From Caenibacillus caldisaponilyticus (GTDB lineage: Bacteria; Bacillota; Bacilli; Bacillales; Sporolactobacillaceae), in the NCBI RefSeq assembly GCF_002003465.1, contig NZ_BDDQ01000005.1:1-64000 (forward strand): DNA of 64,000 nt, in the 5' to 3' direction. The notes under the pieces are model-generated. The model searched no databases. It saw only the letters and a list, made by a program, of their open reading frames with translations, and was not told the origin of the DNA. Shown here piece by piece: positions 1-8,202 of the stretch. Positions within the stretch are counted from its first letter, which is position 1, and each line of letters opens with the position of its first letter. The translations under genes and the position numbers were made by a program.

Positions 1-250
1 CCCCATCCCTTGTCCGCGGCACGCGCAAGGTCAACCGTCCCACCCGAGTCGTCAATTGCCGGGGATAAGACCCGTTTCGATAGCCTTTTCGTTCCTCTGT
101 GCGCTCATAACGGCCGGCGCCAAGTTGATCCGTTAACTGGGCTTCAAGGATTTGATTCAAGACCTGTTCCAACAGTTTGGCCAGTCCTTGATCTTGCGAC
201 AAGAACCCGTGCAGGATTTCATCGCTTATTGTAATATTGTATTGAGCCAT
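1..250 (-). CDS. IS256-family transposase, N-terminal part (cut by window edge)
   Basis: This is the first 83 or so residues of a mutator-type (IS256 family) DDE transposase, read leftward off the window edge. The translation starts MAQYNITISDEILHGF and contains the family's N-terminal signature: a stretch with LLEQVLNQILEAQL, then ERTEERKGYRNGSY, then RVGRLTLRVPRTRDG. The ATG at 248-250 is preceded by AAAAAGGAGGAAAGCAACT, a strong ribosome binding site. The catalytic core and C-terminus lie outside the window, so it cannot be said whether the copy is intact. The family assignment rests on recognised motifs and is confident; the exact IS name is not known. Confidence 0.9.
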   Translation of the reverse strand, partial: MAQYNITISDEILHGFLSQDQGLAKLLEQVLNQILEAQLTDQLGAGRYERTEERKGYRNGSYPRQLTTRVGRLTLRVPRTRDG

Positions 251-356
251 AGTTGCTTTCCTCCTTTTTGTTTGGTTTTTGGTTCACTTTCATTCTATCA
301 AAGGGAAAGCAACGTGGCTCTTTTTACATTTCCTTTTTACACAATTTTACGGACTC
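1..356 (-). mobile_element. IS256-family insertion sequence, one end
   Basis: The element holds the transposase start and about 100 bases of upstream DNA. Around 321-356 the sequence ttttacacaattttacgga resembles the terminal inverted repeats of IS256-family elements, so the end is placed near 356. The exact boundary and the target-site duplication cannot be checked because the other end is outside the window. Confidence 0.6.
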
Positions 357-357
357 A

Positions 358-496
358 ACTTTACCAAACCTTGGAAGAAGTATTTTCGGCAATGATCGAC
401 AATTATAATGTCACAATTGAAATATTGAAAAATGATTCGGGATTAGATGACGAAAGATATTATAGATTACTGAAGGATGGTGCTTTATTTATGTAA
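358..496 (+). other. Possible C-terminal gene remnant next to the IS
   Basis: Just beyond the IS end there is an open frame of about 45 codons ending in TAA at 494-496. Its translation (ending RYYRLLKDGALFM) looks protein-like, but no family was recognised and it has no start codon of its own outside the IS. It may be the 3' end of a gene interrupted by the insertion, or chance. From 497 to 655 nothing else was seen apart from an imperfect inverted repeat, ggcggtttgtttatt (510-524) against aataaccgcc (563-574). Confidence 0.2.
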
Positions 497-655
497 GACA
501 TAGAGGGCGGTTTGTTTATTAATGTCTCGTAAATCAGGAAAGACACACTCACAGATAGAAAAAATAACCGCCGAAAAATGGTATGGATCCGGTCGCCCGT
601 ATCTCCATAACATAACGTGAAAAGTATTATAATTTAAAAAAGGGAGGCCGTTTCC

Positions 656-1447
656 ATGAAAACATCAAATTTCAGTATCTCAAGTGAAGCCTATCAGTCA
701 TTGAGCACAGCTGAACGATATTTAATTGATTATATCTATCATAATCTCGATCAAATCCCGTCCTTATCGATTGTGAGATTAAGCGAAATGGCCAGCGTAT
801 CGACCGCGACCATCGTTAGAACAATGAAAAAGATTGGTTACGACGGGTTTACCTCTTTTAAGCAGGCACTAAAAAATGTGATGGCTGACAAAACGAAATT
901 TGAAATCGTAGAACAAGCGGATCAGGAAATTAGCCAAGCGATCTTAAAAAATGAAAGCGAAGTCATCAATACCATAAAAATGTTAAACCGTGGGATGATA
1001 GAGGATGCGATTCAAAAAATACGAAGCGCCAAAAAACTGTACATTTTTGCGCGCGGATTTTCCGAAATGATTGCCAGTGAAATGGAGACTAAATTCCAGC
1101 TGATCGAAAAAAATTGCGAAATGCACAATGATCCGAACATCATCCGTTTGATCTCAAGGCGGATTCGGGAGGATGAACTGGCCATATTTGTTTCCCTAAA
1201 CGGCAGGACAGAAGAATTGGTTGATGCTTGTAAAAATTTAAGAATGAACAATGTGAGTACCATTACTATAACAGCCAATTTTGATTCCCCATTGGCCCGT
1301 CTTTCTGAAATGGTGTTTGTAGGTTATAAAAGCCCACACTCTTATTTTCCTGAATATGAAGTGCGTTCGCGTTTGCCGTTACAAGTCATTTCACGAATAC
1401 TTCTCGATGCTTATGCCATCCGTACAAAGTCAAAGCGGGGAATATAA
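656..1447 (+). CDS. RpiR/MurR-family transcriptional regulator
   Basis: A 263-residue phosphosugar-responsive repressor or activator. Residues about 1-80 form the RpiR-type helix-turn-helix (LSIVRLSEMASVSTATIVRTMKKIGYDG). Residues about 110-250 form a SIS domain that binds a phosphosugar (KLYIFARGFSEM, then IFVSLNGRTEEL). The start ATG follows AAGGGAGG by about 9 bases, and a TATAAT-like -10 element lies at 628-633. It converges on the PTS/kinase/aldolase operon on the other strand and shares a hairpin terminator with it, so it is the likely regulator of that operon. A similar arrangement (RpiR-type MurR beside a D-tagatose PTS locus) has been described in Bacillus licheniformis. The effector is inferred, not shown. 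Confidence 0.88.
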   Translation: MKTSNFSISSEAYQSLSTAERYLIDYIYHNLDQIPSLSIVRLSEMASVSTATIVRTMKKIGYDGFTSFKQALKNVMADKTKFEIVEQADQEISQAILKNESEVINTIKMLNRGMIEDAIQKIRSAKKLYIFARGFSEMIASEMETKFQLIEKNCEMHNDPNIIRLISRRIREDELAIFVSLNGRTEELVDACKNLRMNNVSTITITANFDSPLARLSEMVFVGYKSPHSYFPEYEVRSRLPLQVISRILLDAYAIRTKSKRGI

Positions 1448-1494
1448 AAGGTCAGGCATCTCTCCTCGAATATGGGGGATAAGCCTGACCTTTA
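1447..1494. terminator. Bidirectional Rho-independent terminator
   Basis: Inverted repeat aaaggtcaggc (1447-1457) and gcctgaccttt (1483-1493), with A-rich and T-rich flanks on either side. It lies between the convergent rpiR-type gene and the aldolase gene and can stop transcription from both. Confidence 0.85.
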
Positions 1495-1498
1495 AAAC

Positions 1499-2488
1499 CT
1501 ATTTCGCAAAGCGCCCGGCCCGTTGCCAGGGCGTCGCGCATGTTTGCAGCACTTCGTTTAAGGATTCGATGTTTTCTCGACCTTGATTGTGCAACCAATC
1601 TTCTGCAGCTTTTTCTCCCTCTTTCGCAAACTTGGTTGCCCCATCTTTCCATGTGGCACGGCCGCACAATACGCCATTAAAGCGGGAACCAGATTCTTTA
1701 GCGAAATAGAGGGTCTTTCTAAATAATTCCGCCGATACCCCCGCGCTTAAAAAGATGAACGGTAAATCGGTGGCTGCGCTTTGTGCTCTGAAATATTCTG
1801 CAGCCTGTTCTTTTGTATAAATTGTTTTTTCTCCAAATCCCTCAACGAATGCCATATTGACGGGTACTTCCACTTTCAGGACGTCCACTCCATAGGTGTC
1901 GTGGGAAAATACTTTCATCGCTTCAATGACTTTATGTGGTTTAACTTTCGCATAATCTTCCCCGAGCACATCCGTAATACGGGCATCATAAGTCACTATT
2001 TCGAGGAAGAAAGGGAGGTCCTCTGCCCGGCATTCATCCCCAATGCGTTCAATAAACGCTTGTTTTTGATCATTAATGGCCGGGGATTCGTCCACATCGT
2101 AGTATAATAATACTTTGATTCCGTCCGCTCCGCGGTTTTTCAATCGTTTCACAGACCAATGAGCTAAAAGATCTGGCAACCGGCCTTCAGCGCTCGCATC
2201 ATAGCCTGTTTTTTCGTAAGCCATCAGTAAGCCAGTGCATTTGGCGCGGACATCGGCAGCAGGCCATCCGTATTCTGGATCCAGCAAAATGGCTGACGCA
2301 TATGGGGTCAATGTTTCTGATACCAGTGCTTTAAAACGTTGCAAGGATTTTTCGTTCGCTAAGTTTTCTCCATCAGAAATCATTTTTTTTAATGAACCGC
2401 GTTGGTCGATAGCTAACGCCCGGATGATGCCGTTCTTATCTGACAGTTTTTCTAAACCCTCTCTTTTGCCGTCCGTCAAAGGATTCAT
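1499..2488 (-). CDS. lacD: Tagatose-1,6-bisphosphate aldolase (LacD-type, class I)
   Basis: A 329-residue Schiff-base aldolase that cleaves tagatose 1,6-bisphosphate to dihydroxyacetone phosphate and glyceraldehyde 3-phosphate. The translation shows the LacD signature: ALAIDQRGSLKKM near the N-terminus, LLDPEYGWPA, GADGIKVLLYYDVDES (with the expected lysine in the KVLLYY strand), FFLEIVTYD and LPFIFLSAGVSAELF. Full length for the family. The start is taken at ATG 2488, which has AAAGG ten bases upstream, rather than the GTG at 2497, where the same AAAGG would be only two bases away. It is the last gene of the operon and ends at the shared terminator. A minor activity on fructose bisphosphate is known for this family. 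Confidence 0.92.
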   Translation of the reverse strand: MNPLTDGKREGLEKLSDKNGIIRALAIDQRGSLKKMISDGENLANEKSLQRFKALVSETLTPYASAILLDPEYGWPAADVRAKCTGLLMAYEKTGYDASAEGRLPDLLAHWSVKRLKNRGADGIKVLLYYDVDESPAINDQKQAFIERIGDECRAEDLPFFLEIVTYDARITDVLGEDYAKVKPHKVIEAMKVFSHDTYGVDVLKVEVPVNMAFVEGFGEKTIYTKEQAAEYFRAQSAATDLPFIFLSAGVSAELFRKTLYFAKESGSRFNGVLCGRATWKDGATKFAKEGEKAAEDWLHNQGRENIESLNEVLQTCATPWQRAGRFAK

Positions 2489-2503
2489 CGTGATCACTGC
2501 CTT

Positions 2504-2956
2504 TTATTCACCCAAGTATTGGGATAAAATATCAAAAATCTCTTGTTCATTTTGCGCATGCGTTAATTGCTTCCGCACCTCTTCATGCATCAACATTTTG
2601 GCGATTTTAGAGAGATAGTTTAAATGGGCCGTTCCCGCCTCGCTCTCGGGGATCAACATAGCGATTGCAATTTTTACGGGTTGGCCGTCCATCGAGCTCC
2701 ATTCCACACCGTTTTCCATCGTTTGGACAATAATGCCTGGCCGCTGAATCGCTGCGTTTTTCGTGTGCGGGATCGCAAATCCGTCCAAAAAGCCTGTCGT
2801 GCTTTCCTTTTCCCGATCCTTTAAGCCTTGGATCACAGCATCCGCATGGGTAGCGTATCCATTTTTCACCGCTGTGTTCGCAATGGCTTGAAAGACTTCC
2901 ACTTGCGATTTCGCTATTAGCCCGCGGTGGATGTTATCTAATGTTAAAATCGCCAT
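2504..2956 (-). CDS. PTS fructose-family EIIA component
   Basis: A 150-residue cytoplasmic EIIA of the fructose/mannitol type, taking phosphate from HPr and passing it to EIIB. The phosphorylated histidine is H64 in GFAIPHTKN, and GTAHLNYLSKIAKML is also typical. An upstream in-frame ATG at 2965 is possible, but AAAGGATGAACATC fits better with the ATG at 2956, and the protein then begins MAILTLDNI. It is a free-standing EIIA whose EIIB and EIIC partners are fused in the next upstream gene, 19 bases away. The downstream aldolase follows after 15 bases, so all four genes are probably one transcript. Confidence 0.9.
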   Translation of the reverse strand: MAILTLDNIHRGLIAKSQVEVFQAIANTAVKNGYATHADAVIQGLKDREKESTTGFLDGFAIPHTKNAAIQRPGIIVQTMENGVEWSSMDGQPVKIAIAMLIPESEAGTAHLNYLSKIAKMLMHEEVRKQLTHAQNEQEIFDILSQYLGE

Positions 2957-2975
2957 GATGTTCATCCTTTCTATG

Positions 2976-4412
2976 TTAAATGACCGAAGCGATGCCTTCT
3001 CTGTTCTCAGTTTGTTGCGCGGTGGAGTGCTTACGTGAAAACCCGTAAAGGATAGCACCAATGATGGATCCGGTCAGAATGGCAGTTACCCACATGAACG
3101 GGCGCGTGACCACTGGCAATACTAAGAAGCCGCCGTGTGGCGCAGGCACTTGCACTTTAAACAGATAGGTTAAAATGGCCGAGATCGATGAACCGACCAT
3201 TAAAATCGGTATCGTTGTCAATGGATTTTTTGCAGCAAAAGGAATGGCGCCTTCGGTAATATGGGTCGAGCCTAGGATAAAATTGACGTAGGCGGCATTC
3301 CGTTCGCCTTGATCAAAATATTTGCGGAAGAAGAGAGCGGCAAAACCGGTAACGAGCGGCGGCGTAATACATGCTGCCGATACGCCAGCCATGAAGTAAT
3401 AGTTTCCTTGGCCTAACAACATGGTTCCCGTGACATAGGCGGCTTTATTTACGGGGCCTCCCATGTCAAATGCACACATAGATCCGACAATGATTCCGAG
3501 CAAGACCGGATTGGAATGTTGAAATCCAGTTAAGAAGGACATTAATCCTTTGTTAATCGCTTCCATTGGACTCGATAAAACCCACATCAGCAAACCGACA
3601 ATGAACAGCCCTATAACAGGGTAAAGGAAAATTGCTTTTAAACCGTCGAATACTTTTGGGAGTTTTTTAAATGCCCAAGCTAAACCGAGCATTATATAGC
3701 CTGTTAAAAAGCCTCCGATAATGCCGCCGAGAAAGCCGGTGCCGTTTGTATAAGCGATCATGCCGGCGATAAAACCGATGACTAAACCCGGACGTTTGGC
3801 GATCGATTCAGCAATATAAGCGCAAAGGACGGGCACCATCAAGTTCATGCCCATGCCGCCGATCGTTTTTAATGTGGCGGCGAATTCGTTGTATTGGGAG
3901 CTTTTCGGATCAAAGGAATAGATGCCGAATAAGAATGAAATTGCGGTCAAGACGCCACCGGCCACAACAAACGGGAGCATATGCGAGACACCGTTCATTA
4001 AATGTTTGTAAATGGTATGGCCAATTGCCGCGCCGCTTCCTGAGCGGGTCTCGACATTAACATCTTTTTCTTCAGTTACGGGTTCTTTTCCTCTGAAAAT
4101 TGGAACATTACCGCTAATGATTTGTTCAATTAAGGCATCGGGATCTTTTATCGCTTTGCCGACAGGGACATCAATAACGCGCTTTCCGGCAAAGCGTTCC
4201 GCTTGCACGTCTTTGTCAGCAGCGATGATGACGCCATCGGCTTCAGCGATGTCTTCAGGTGTCAATGGATTCTGAATTCCGACTTGGCCGTGCGTTTCGA
4301 CTTTAATTTCGACCCCATGCCTTTTCGCCGCTTGTTCCAAAGCCTCCTGTGCCATAAATGTATGGGCGATGCCAGTTGGGCATCCGGTTGCGGCAATAAT
4401 TTTAATCGCCAT
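2976..4412 (-). CDS. PTS fructose-family EIIBC component (probable tagatose permease)
   Basis: A 478-residue sugar permease of the inner membrane. Residues 1-100 are the EIIB domain with the phosphocysteine at C11 in AATGCPTGIAHTFMA. After a linker of about 30 residues, residues 135-465 form the multi-span EIIC domain (GVSHMLPFVVAGG, then FDMGGPVNKAAY, then ITEGAIPFAAKNPL). No EIIA domain is fused; that is the separate gene downstream. The family usually phosphorylates fructose at C1. The neighbouring kinase and tagatose-bisphosphate aldolase suggest D-tagatose, imported as tagatose 1-phosphate, as reported for FruA2 of Bacillus licheniformis. Fructose remains possible. The gene starts two bases after the kinase stop. 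Confidence 0.9.
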   Translation of the reverse strand: MAIKIIAATGCPTGIAHTFMAQEALEQAAKRHGVEIKVETHGQVGIQNPLTPEDIAEADGVIIAADKDVQAERFAGKRVIDVPVGKAIKDPDALIEQIISGNVPIFRGKEPVTEEKDVNVETRSGSGAAIGHTIYKHLMNGVSHMLPFVVAGGVLTAISFLFGIYSFDPKSSQYNEFAATLKTIGGMGMNLMVPVLCAYIAESIAKRPGLVIGFIAGMIAYTNGTGFLGGIIGGFLTGYIMLGLAWAFKKLPKVFDGLKAIFLYPVIGLFIVGLLMWVLSSPMEAINKGLMSFLTGFQHSNPVLLGIIVGSMCAFDMGGPVNKAAYVTGTMLLGQGNYYFMAGVSAACITPPLVTGFAALFFRKYFDQGERNAAYVNFILGSTHITEGAIPFAAKNPLTTIPILMVGSSISAILTYLFKVQVPAPHGGFLVLPVVTRPFMWVTAILTGSIIGAILYGFSRKHSTAQQTENREGIASVI

Positions 4413-4414
4413 TT

Positions 4415-5350
4415 TTAAAAGCCTCCTTTATGATGCTCTAATTCTTTTATTTGAACTTGTTTGATGAGTTCGGGGACATCGGTTAAATCGCTTAATCCCG
4501 GGGAAAAAGCAGTCGAGGAACCGGCGGCGACCCCGAAAGACAACGCCATGTCCACTCGTTCACCTAAAATGAGAGAGCCTGTAAATGCGGCTAGTAAAGA
4601 ATCGCCAGCGCAAGCGGTATTCACGACTTTTCCTTTAGGTGCTGTAGCCATGAGGGCCAGGTCTTGATTGATAAAGAGCGCGCCCTTTGGCCCCATTGAT
4701 ACGAGAACATTTTGCACACCGCGATTAAGCAATTGATAGGCGGCTTTCACGATTTCTTCATCCGTTAAGGCTTTTTCTCCAAATAACGCGGCGAGTTCTT
4801 CGTCATTCGGCTTGATGAGATAAGGTCGATACGGCAAACAATCGATTAACCGCTTGGAACTGACGTCCAGGATGAGACGAAAACCTCTTTTCTGTGCAAT
4901 CCGCGCAATTTCGACCAAAATTTCATCCGGAACGCCCCGAGGCAGGCTCCCGGAGACAAATAAGACGTCTCCTTCTTTTATTTGGTTAATCTTGTTCAAT
5001 ATTTGTTTCTTTTCAATCGGGGTGATTACAGGCCCGCGATTCACAATCTTATATTCTTTATCTTGTGTTCTAACAAATGTGTTTACGCGCGTAATGCCCG
5101 CGACTTTTACAAAATCCGTCGGAATCCCCTCTTTTTGTAGGGTTTCTTGAATAAATCGGCCGGTAAATCCCCCTAGGAACCCCATTGCTGTGCTATCGAT
5201 TCCCATTCTTTTTAAAATAAAAGAAATATTAATTCCTTTTCCGTTGGCCTGATAATACTCCGCGGTCGTGCGATTCACGACGAAAGGGTGAAAGGCTTCC
5301 AGTTCGACAAATAGATCGATGGCCGGGTTCAAAGTACACGTATAAATCAT
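4415..5350 (-). CDS. PfkB-family hexose-phosphate kinase (tagatose-1-phosphate / 1-phosphofructokinase type)
   Basis: A 311-residue ATP-dependent kinase of the LacC/FruK branch, making a ketohexose 1,6-bisphosphate from the PTS product. Seen: MIYTCTLNPAIDLFVE at the start, GKGINISFILKRMG (sugar-binding glycine motif), GSLPRGVPDEI, YLIKPNDEEL and the C-terminal VNTACAGDSLLAAF with the catalytic aspartate. The ATG at 5350 has CAGGTGATCCG just upstream; a longer reading from 5401 would add 17 residues unlike the family. It is the first gene of the four-gene operon. Together with the fructose-family EII and LacD it gives the route tagatose, tagatose 1-P, tagatose 1,6-bisP, triose phosphates. Confidence 0.87.
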   Translation of the reverse strand: MIYTCTLNPAIDLFVELEAFHPFVVNRTTAEYYQANGKGINISFILKRMGIDSTAMGFLGGFTGRFIQETLQKEGIPTDFVKVAGITRVNTFVRTQDKEYKIVNRGPVITPIEKKQILNKINQIKEGDVLFVSGSLPRGVPDEILVEIARIAQKRGFRLILDVSSKRLIDCLPYRPYLIKPNDEELAALFGEKALTDEEIVKAAYQLLNRGVQNVLVSMGPKGALFINQDLALMATAPKGKVVNTACAGDSLLAAFTGSLILGERVDMALSFGVAAGSSTAFSPGLSDLTDVPELIKQVQIKELEHHKGGF

Positions 5351-5408
5351 CGGATCACCTGAGTTCTTTTCTATCTTCCTTGCAACTTCACTATGGCACA
5401 TTTTTTGA

Positions 5409-5442
5409 TGTAAATGTTTTCAATAATTGTAAACGCTTTTGT
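5409..5442 (-). promoter_or_regulatory. Two adjacent cre-like sites upstream of the PTS operon
   Basis: TGTAAATGTTTTCA (5409-5422) has one mismatch to the CcpA consensus TGWAARCGYTWNCW. TGTAAACGCTTTTG (5429-5442) matches fully over its first twelve positions. They start 20 bp apart, 60-90 bp upstream of the kinase start, as expected for catabolite control of the leftward PTS operon. Binding is inferred. Confidence 0.6.
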
Positions 5443-5543
5443 TTATCGAGCATTTCGCCGTAAACGAACTTTGAATGATCATTACGGCGCATTTTGCCAC
5501 GCAAAAGCATCCATTCGCGCGTCATAGATATATTCCCCCTCTA

Positions 5544-5572
5544 TTGACATTGTAAGGGCTTTCAACTATAAT
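5544..5572 (+). promoter_or_regulatory. Sigma-A promoter of the hexonate operon with internal cre-like site
   Basis: TTGACA (5544-5549), a 17-base spacer and TATAAT (5567-5572): a consensus vegetative promoter. The spacer holds TGTAAGGGCTTTCA (5551-5564), one mismatch from the cre consensus, so CcpA could block RNA polymerase directly. The first gene starts at 5660 after AGGAGG. Confidence 0.9.
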
Positions 5573-5577
5573 ACAAC

Positions 5578-5602
5578 TAAACCGTATTAGTAAATCGGTT
5601 TA
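5578..5602 (+). promoter_or_regulatory. Tandem LacI-type operators
   Basis: TAAACCGTATTA (5578-5589) and TAAATCGGTTTA (5591-5602), 13 bp apart and immediately downstream of the -10 element. The same motif occurs with the same 13-bp spacing ahead of the LacI-family gene at 12640, and once ahead of the transporter gene at 13807. They are the likely binding sites of that regulator. Confidence 0.8.
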
Positions 5603-5659
5603 GTTCTTTTTGCCGCCATATCCGTCAGAAAAGTGCGGCTTCTGTAGGAGGATAACAAG

Positions 5660-6614
5660 ATGTCACGGTTTGGTGTCATGACTTTAGGGGATGCGATGAT
5701 CACGATGAATCCGACCGTGTCCGGCCCCTTAAGATATGTAACGCGTTTTGAGAGAAAAGTCGGCGGTGCGGAATTGAATTTTGCCGTCGGATGCGCCCGC
5801 TTAGGCCTGCGTTCAAAATGGGTGAGCCGCTTAGGAAAGGATGAGTTCGGCCGGGTGATTTATAATTTTGCCCGCGGCGAAGGCATCGACGTGAGCGATG
5901 TGCATTTTGTTGAAGGTTATCCCACGTCGATCAATTTCAAAGAAATTCGCGAGGACGGTTCGGGCAGAACTTTTTATTACCGTCATCAATCGCCGATCTT
6001 AACGCTACAACCGGAAGACATCCGTGATGAAATGTTTGAAGACATCGATGTCGTTCATTTGACAGGCGTTTATCTCGCGATCGATCCCAAAAACCGGTCG
6101 ATCGCGGAGCGGATGATTCGGCTCGCCAAAGAAAAAGGCGTCAAAATCTCCTTTGATCCGAATATCCGCTTGAAGTTGTGGACGCTTGAAGAAGCGCGGA
6201 AAACATTCTTGGCATTGTTCCCCTCGGTCGATGTTTTGCTGACCGGCCGCGAGGAAATTTCTTTGATTTTGGAGGATGACGGCAAAAAAAACGTTTGAGA
6301 CGTTTGCCGAAAAATACGGAATCCGCGAATTGGTGATCAAAGACGGCGACAAGGGATCCGAATTGTATACCGAACACCGCTGGTATAAGCGGGAAGCGTT
6401 TCCGGTCGCAGCGGTCGACACCGTAGGCGCCGGTGACGGATTTGATGCCGGATACATTTATGCTTTGCTCAACGGCTATTCCCATGAGGAGCGGCTGACA
6501 TTCGCCAATGGCGTCGGCGCTTTGGTGGCCACGGTTGCCGGTGATAATGAAGGACTTCCTTATCTGGATGAAGTTCAAGCCTTTATACACCAAGAAACGG
6601 TGATTGAAAGATAA
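5660..6614 (+). pseudogene. kdgK: 2-keto-3-deoxygluconate kinase (PfkB family), frameshifted at an A8 run
   Basis: Two overlapping frames together make a full-length (about 317-residue) sugar kinase. The first part (5660-6298) carries GDAMITMNPTVSGPLRY, KVGGAELNFAVGCARLG and ISFDPNIRLKLW, all typical of KDG kinase. The second part, in another frame from about 6285 to 6614, carries ELVIKDGDKGSELY and the catalytic DTVGAGDGFDAGY. The frame changes at eight consecutive A (6284-6291); removing one A joins the two parts exactly. This is a genuine disruption, a sequencing error, or a site where polymerase slippage restores the frame in some transcripts. The expected role is phosphorylation of KDG to KDPG, between mannonate dehydratase and KDPG aldolase of the same operon. 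The kinase family is certain; the KDG substrate is inferred from context. Confidence 0.85.
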
Positions 6615-6624
6615 GGTGGACGAG

Positions 6625-7170
6625 ATGTCAACCATTCAAAAAATACTGGGCGAAATTGAAAACGTTTTAAGAAGCTGTGATGTTTCCGAATATGAATCTT
6701 TTGTTTCGCTGTTAAAGCGGGAGGCGCGCTTCTTCTTCGCCGGTGAAGGCCGTTCGGGGCTGGTTGCGAAAATGATCGCGATGCGTTTGATGCATGGCGG
6801 AAAAACCGTCTATGTGGTCGGAGAGACGACGACGCCTGCGATTCAAAAAAATGATGTATTAATTGTCGTTTCCGGATCTGGGCTAACAGCGATGGTTCGT
6901 CACATTGGGCAAGCGGCAGCCGACGCCGGCGCCTATGTTTGTCTGGTGACCGCGAATAAAAATGTCAAAGAATGGGACTGGTGTTCGGCTGTTTTGCATA
7001 TTCCCGCGGCGACGAAGCACCGCCTCGAACATGAGCCGGCGACGATTCAACCGTTAGGCAATCAATTTGACCAGGCGGCGCATTTACTGCTCGATGCGGC
7101 AGTTATCGACAGTTTATCGGAGCACGACGGGAACGGGTCCATGAAGAGGCGGCATGCGAATTTGGAATAG
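6625..7170 (+). CDS. SIS-domain protein, 6-phospho-3-hexuloisomerase-like
   Basis: A 181-residue SIS-fold isomerase resembling HxlB/PHI, which interconverts arabino-3-hexulose 6-phosphate and fructose 6-phosphate. Seen: [23 protein letters not shown], the phosphosugar-binding GEGRSG and SGSGLT loops, and [20 protein letters not shown] followed by [11 protein letters not shown], the usual PHI C-terminal pattern. The ATG at 6625 is chosen because AAGGTGG lies 6 bases upstream; an ATG at 6604 overlaps the kinase end and has no such site. It is the second gene of the hexonate operon, and a hexulose-6-phosphate-synthase-like gene closes the same operon. Its role within hexonate catabolism is not established. 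Confidence 0.8.
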   Translation: MSTIQKILGEIENVLRSCDVSEYESFVSLLKREARFFFAGEGRSGLVAKMIAMRLMHGGKTVYVVGETTTPAIQKNDVLIVVSGSGLTAMVRHIGQAAADAGAYVCLVTANKNVKEWDWCSAVLHIPAATKHRLEHEPATIQPLGNQFDQAAHLLLDAAVIDSLSEHDGNGSMKRRHANLE

Positions 7171-7181
7171 GGGGGCTTATC

Positions 7182-8192
7182 ATGGCGACGGTGACCATTC
7201 AAGCCGATGAAGCGCGGCAACTCGTAATAAAAAAATTGACGGAAGCGGGATTAAAGCGTCAACACGCCGAAAAAGTGGCGGACGTTTTAATCCATGCCGA
7301 TTTACGAAATGTCAATTCCCACGGCGTGTTAAGAACGGAGCATTATGTGAACCGTTTGAAGGCAGGCGGCATTAACCCGAATGCGCAGATCACTTTTAAG
7401 GCGACCGGCCCGGTCACAGGGGTCATTGACGGCGATGACGGTTTTGGCCACGTCATTGCGGATGTGGCGATGGATCATGCCATCGAAATGGCGAAACAAA
7501 ACGGCGTCGGCATGGTGACGGCGATAAACAGCAGCCACTGTGGGGCGCTCAGCTATTTCGTTCAAAAAGCGGCCGAAGCCCAAATGATCGGGATCGCCAT
7601 GACCCATACGGACAAAATTGTTGTCCCGTTTGGAGGTAAAACGCCGTTTTTGGGCACGAACCCGATCGCCTACGGCGTTCCTGCTAAGTCAAAGAAACCG
7701 CTGATTTTAGATATGGCCACATCCAACGTTGCATTGGGAAAAATTCTGCAAGCGCGCGAGGAAGGCAAAGAGATTCCGGAAGGTTGGGGAGTTGATGAAA
7801 ACGGAGCCCCCGTCACCGATCCCCATAAAGTCGTGGCCCTTTCACCGTTCGGCGGTCCGAAAGGCTACGGTTTATCCGTGATCGTGGATGTTTTCTCAGG
7901 TTTGTTGGCGGGGGCGGCGTTTGGCCCGCACGTCCGCAGCATGTATGAAAACCTTGAGCAAAAAAGAAAACTCGGACATTATTTCTGCGCGATTCATCCG
8001 GGCTTCTTTACGGACAAAGAAAGGTTCTTGGAGCAGATGGACCAAATGATCGCGGAATTACAGGCAGTCGAACCCGCGCCCGGCTTTGAACGCGTTTATG
8101 TACCCGGAGAAATCGAGCACATGCATGAAGAAAGAAACCGGGAAAAAGGCATTACGATCGCGCAGACGGTCTATGAATTTTTGACAAAGTAG
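7182..8192 (+). CDS. Ldh2-family NAD(P)-dependent oxidoreductase
   Basis: A 336-residue dehydrogenase of the malate/L-lactate/ureidoglycolate dehydrogenase family (Ldh2 fold, not Rossmann). Conserved features: [12 protein letters not shown] with the active-site histidine, [35 protein letters not shown] and GPKGYGL. The pattern closely recalls E. coli AllD (ureidoglycolate dehydrogenase), including the C-terminal [12 protein letters not shown]. However, no allantoin genes are present and the operon handles sugar acids, so a 2-keto-sugar-acid reductase such as the YiaK/DlgD type is also plausible. Starts at ATG 7182 after GGGGGG, 11 bases behind the PHI-like gene. The substrate is unknown. Confidence 0.75.
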   Translation: MATVTIQADEARQLVIKKLTEAGLKRQHAEKVADVLIHADLRNVNSHGVLRTEHYVNRLKAGGINPNAQITFKATGPVTGVIDGDDGFGHVIADVAMDHAIEMAKQNGVGMVTAINSSHCGALSYFVQKAAEAQMIGIAMTHTDKIVVPFGGKTPFLGTNPIAYGVPAKSKKPLILDMATSNVALGKILQAREEGKEIPEGWGVDENGAPVTDPHKVVALSPFGGPKGYGLSVIVDVFSGLLAGAAFGPHVRSMYENLEQKRKLGHYFCAIHPGFFTDKERFLEQMDQMIAELQAVEPAPGFERVYVPGEIEHMHEERNREKGITIAQTVYEFLTK

Positions 8193-8202
8193 GTGAACGA
8201 AA

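Noticed and set aside
7182-8192. Naming the Ldh2-type gene allD (ureidoglycolate dehydrogenase)
   Set aside because: Sequence resemblance is good, but there is no purine-degradation gene nearby and the operon handles sugar acids, so no symbol was given.
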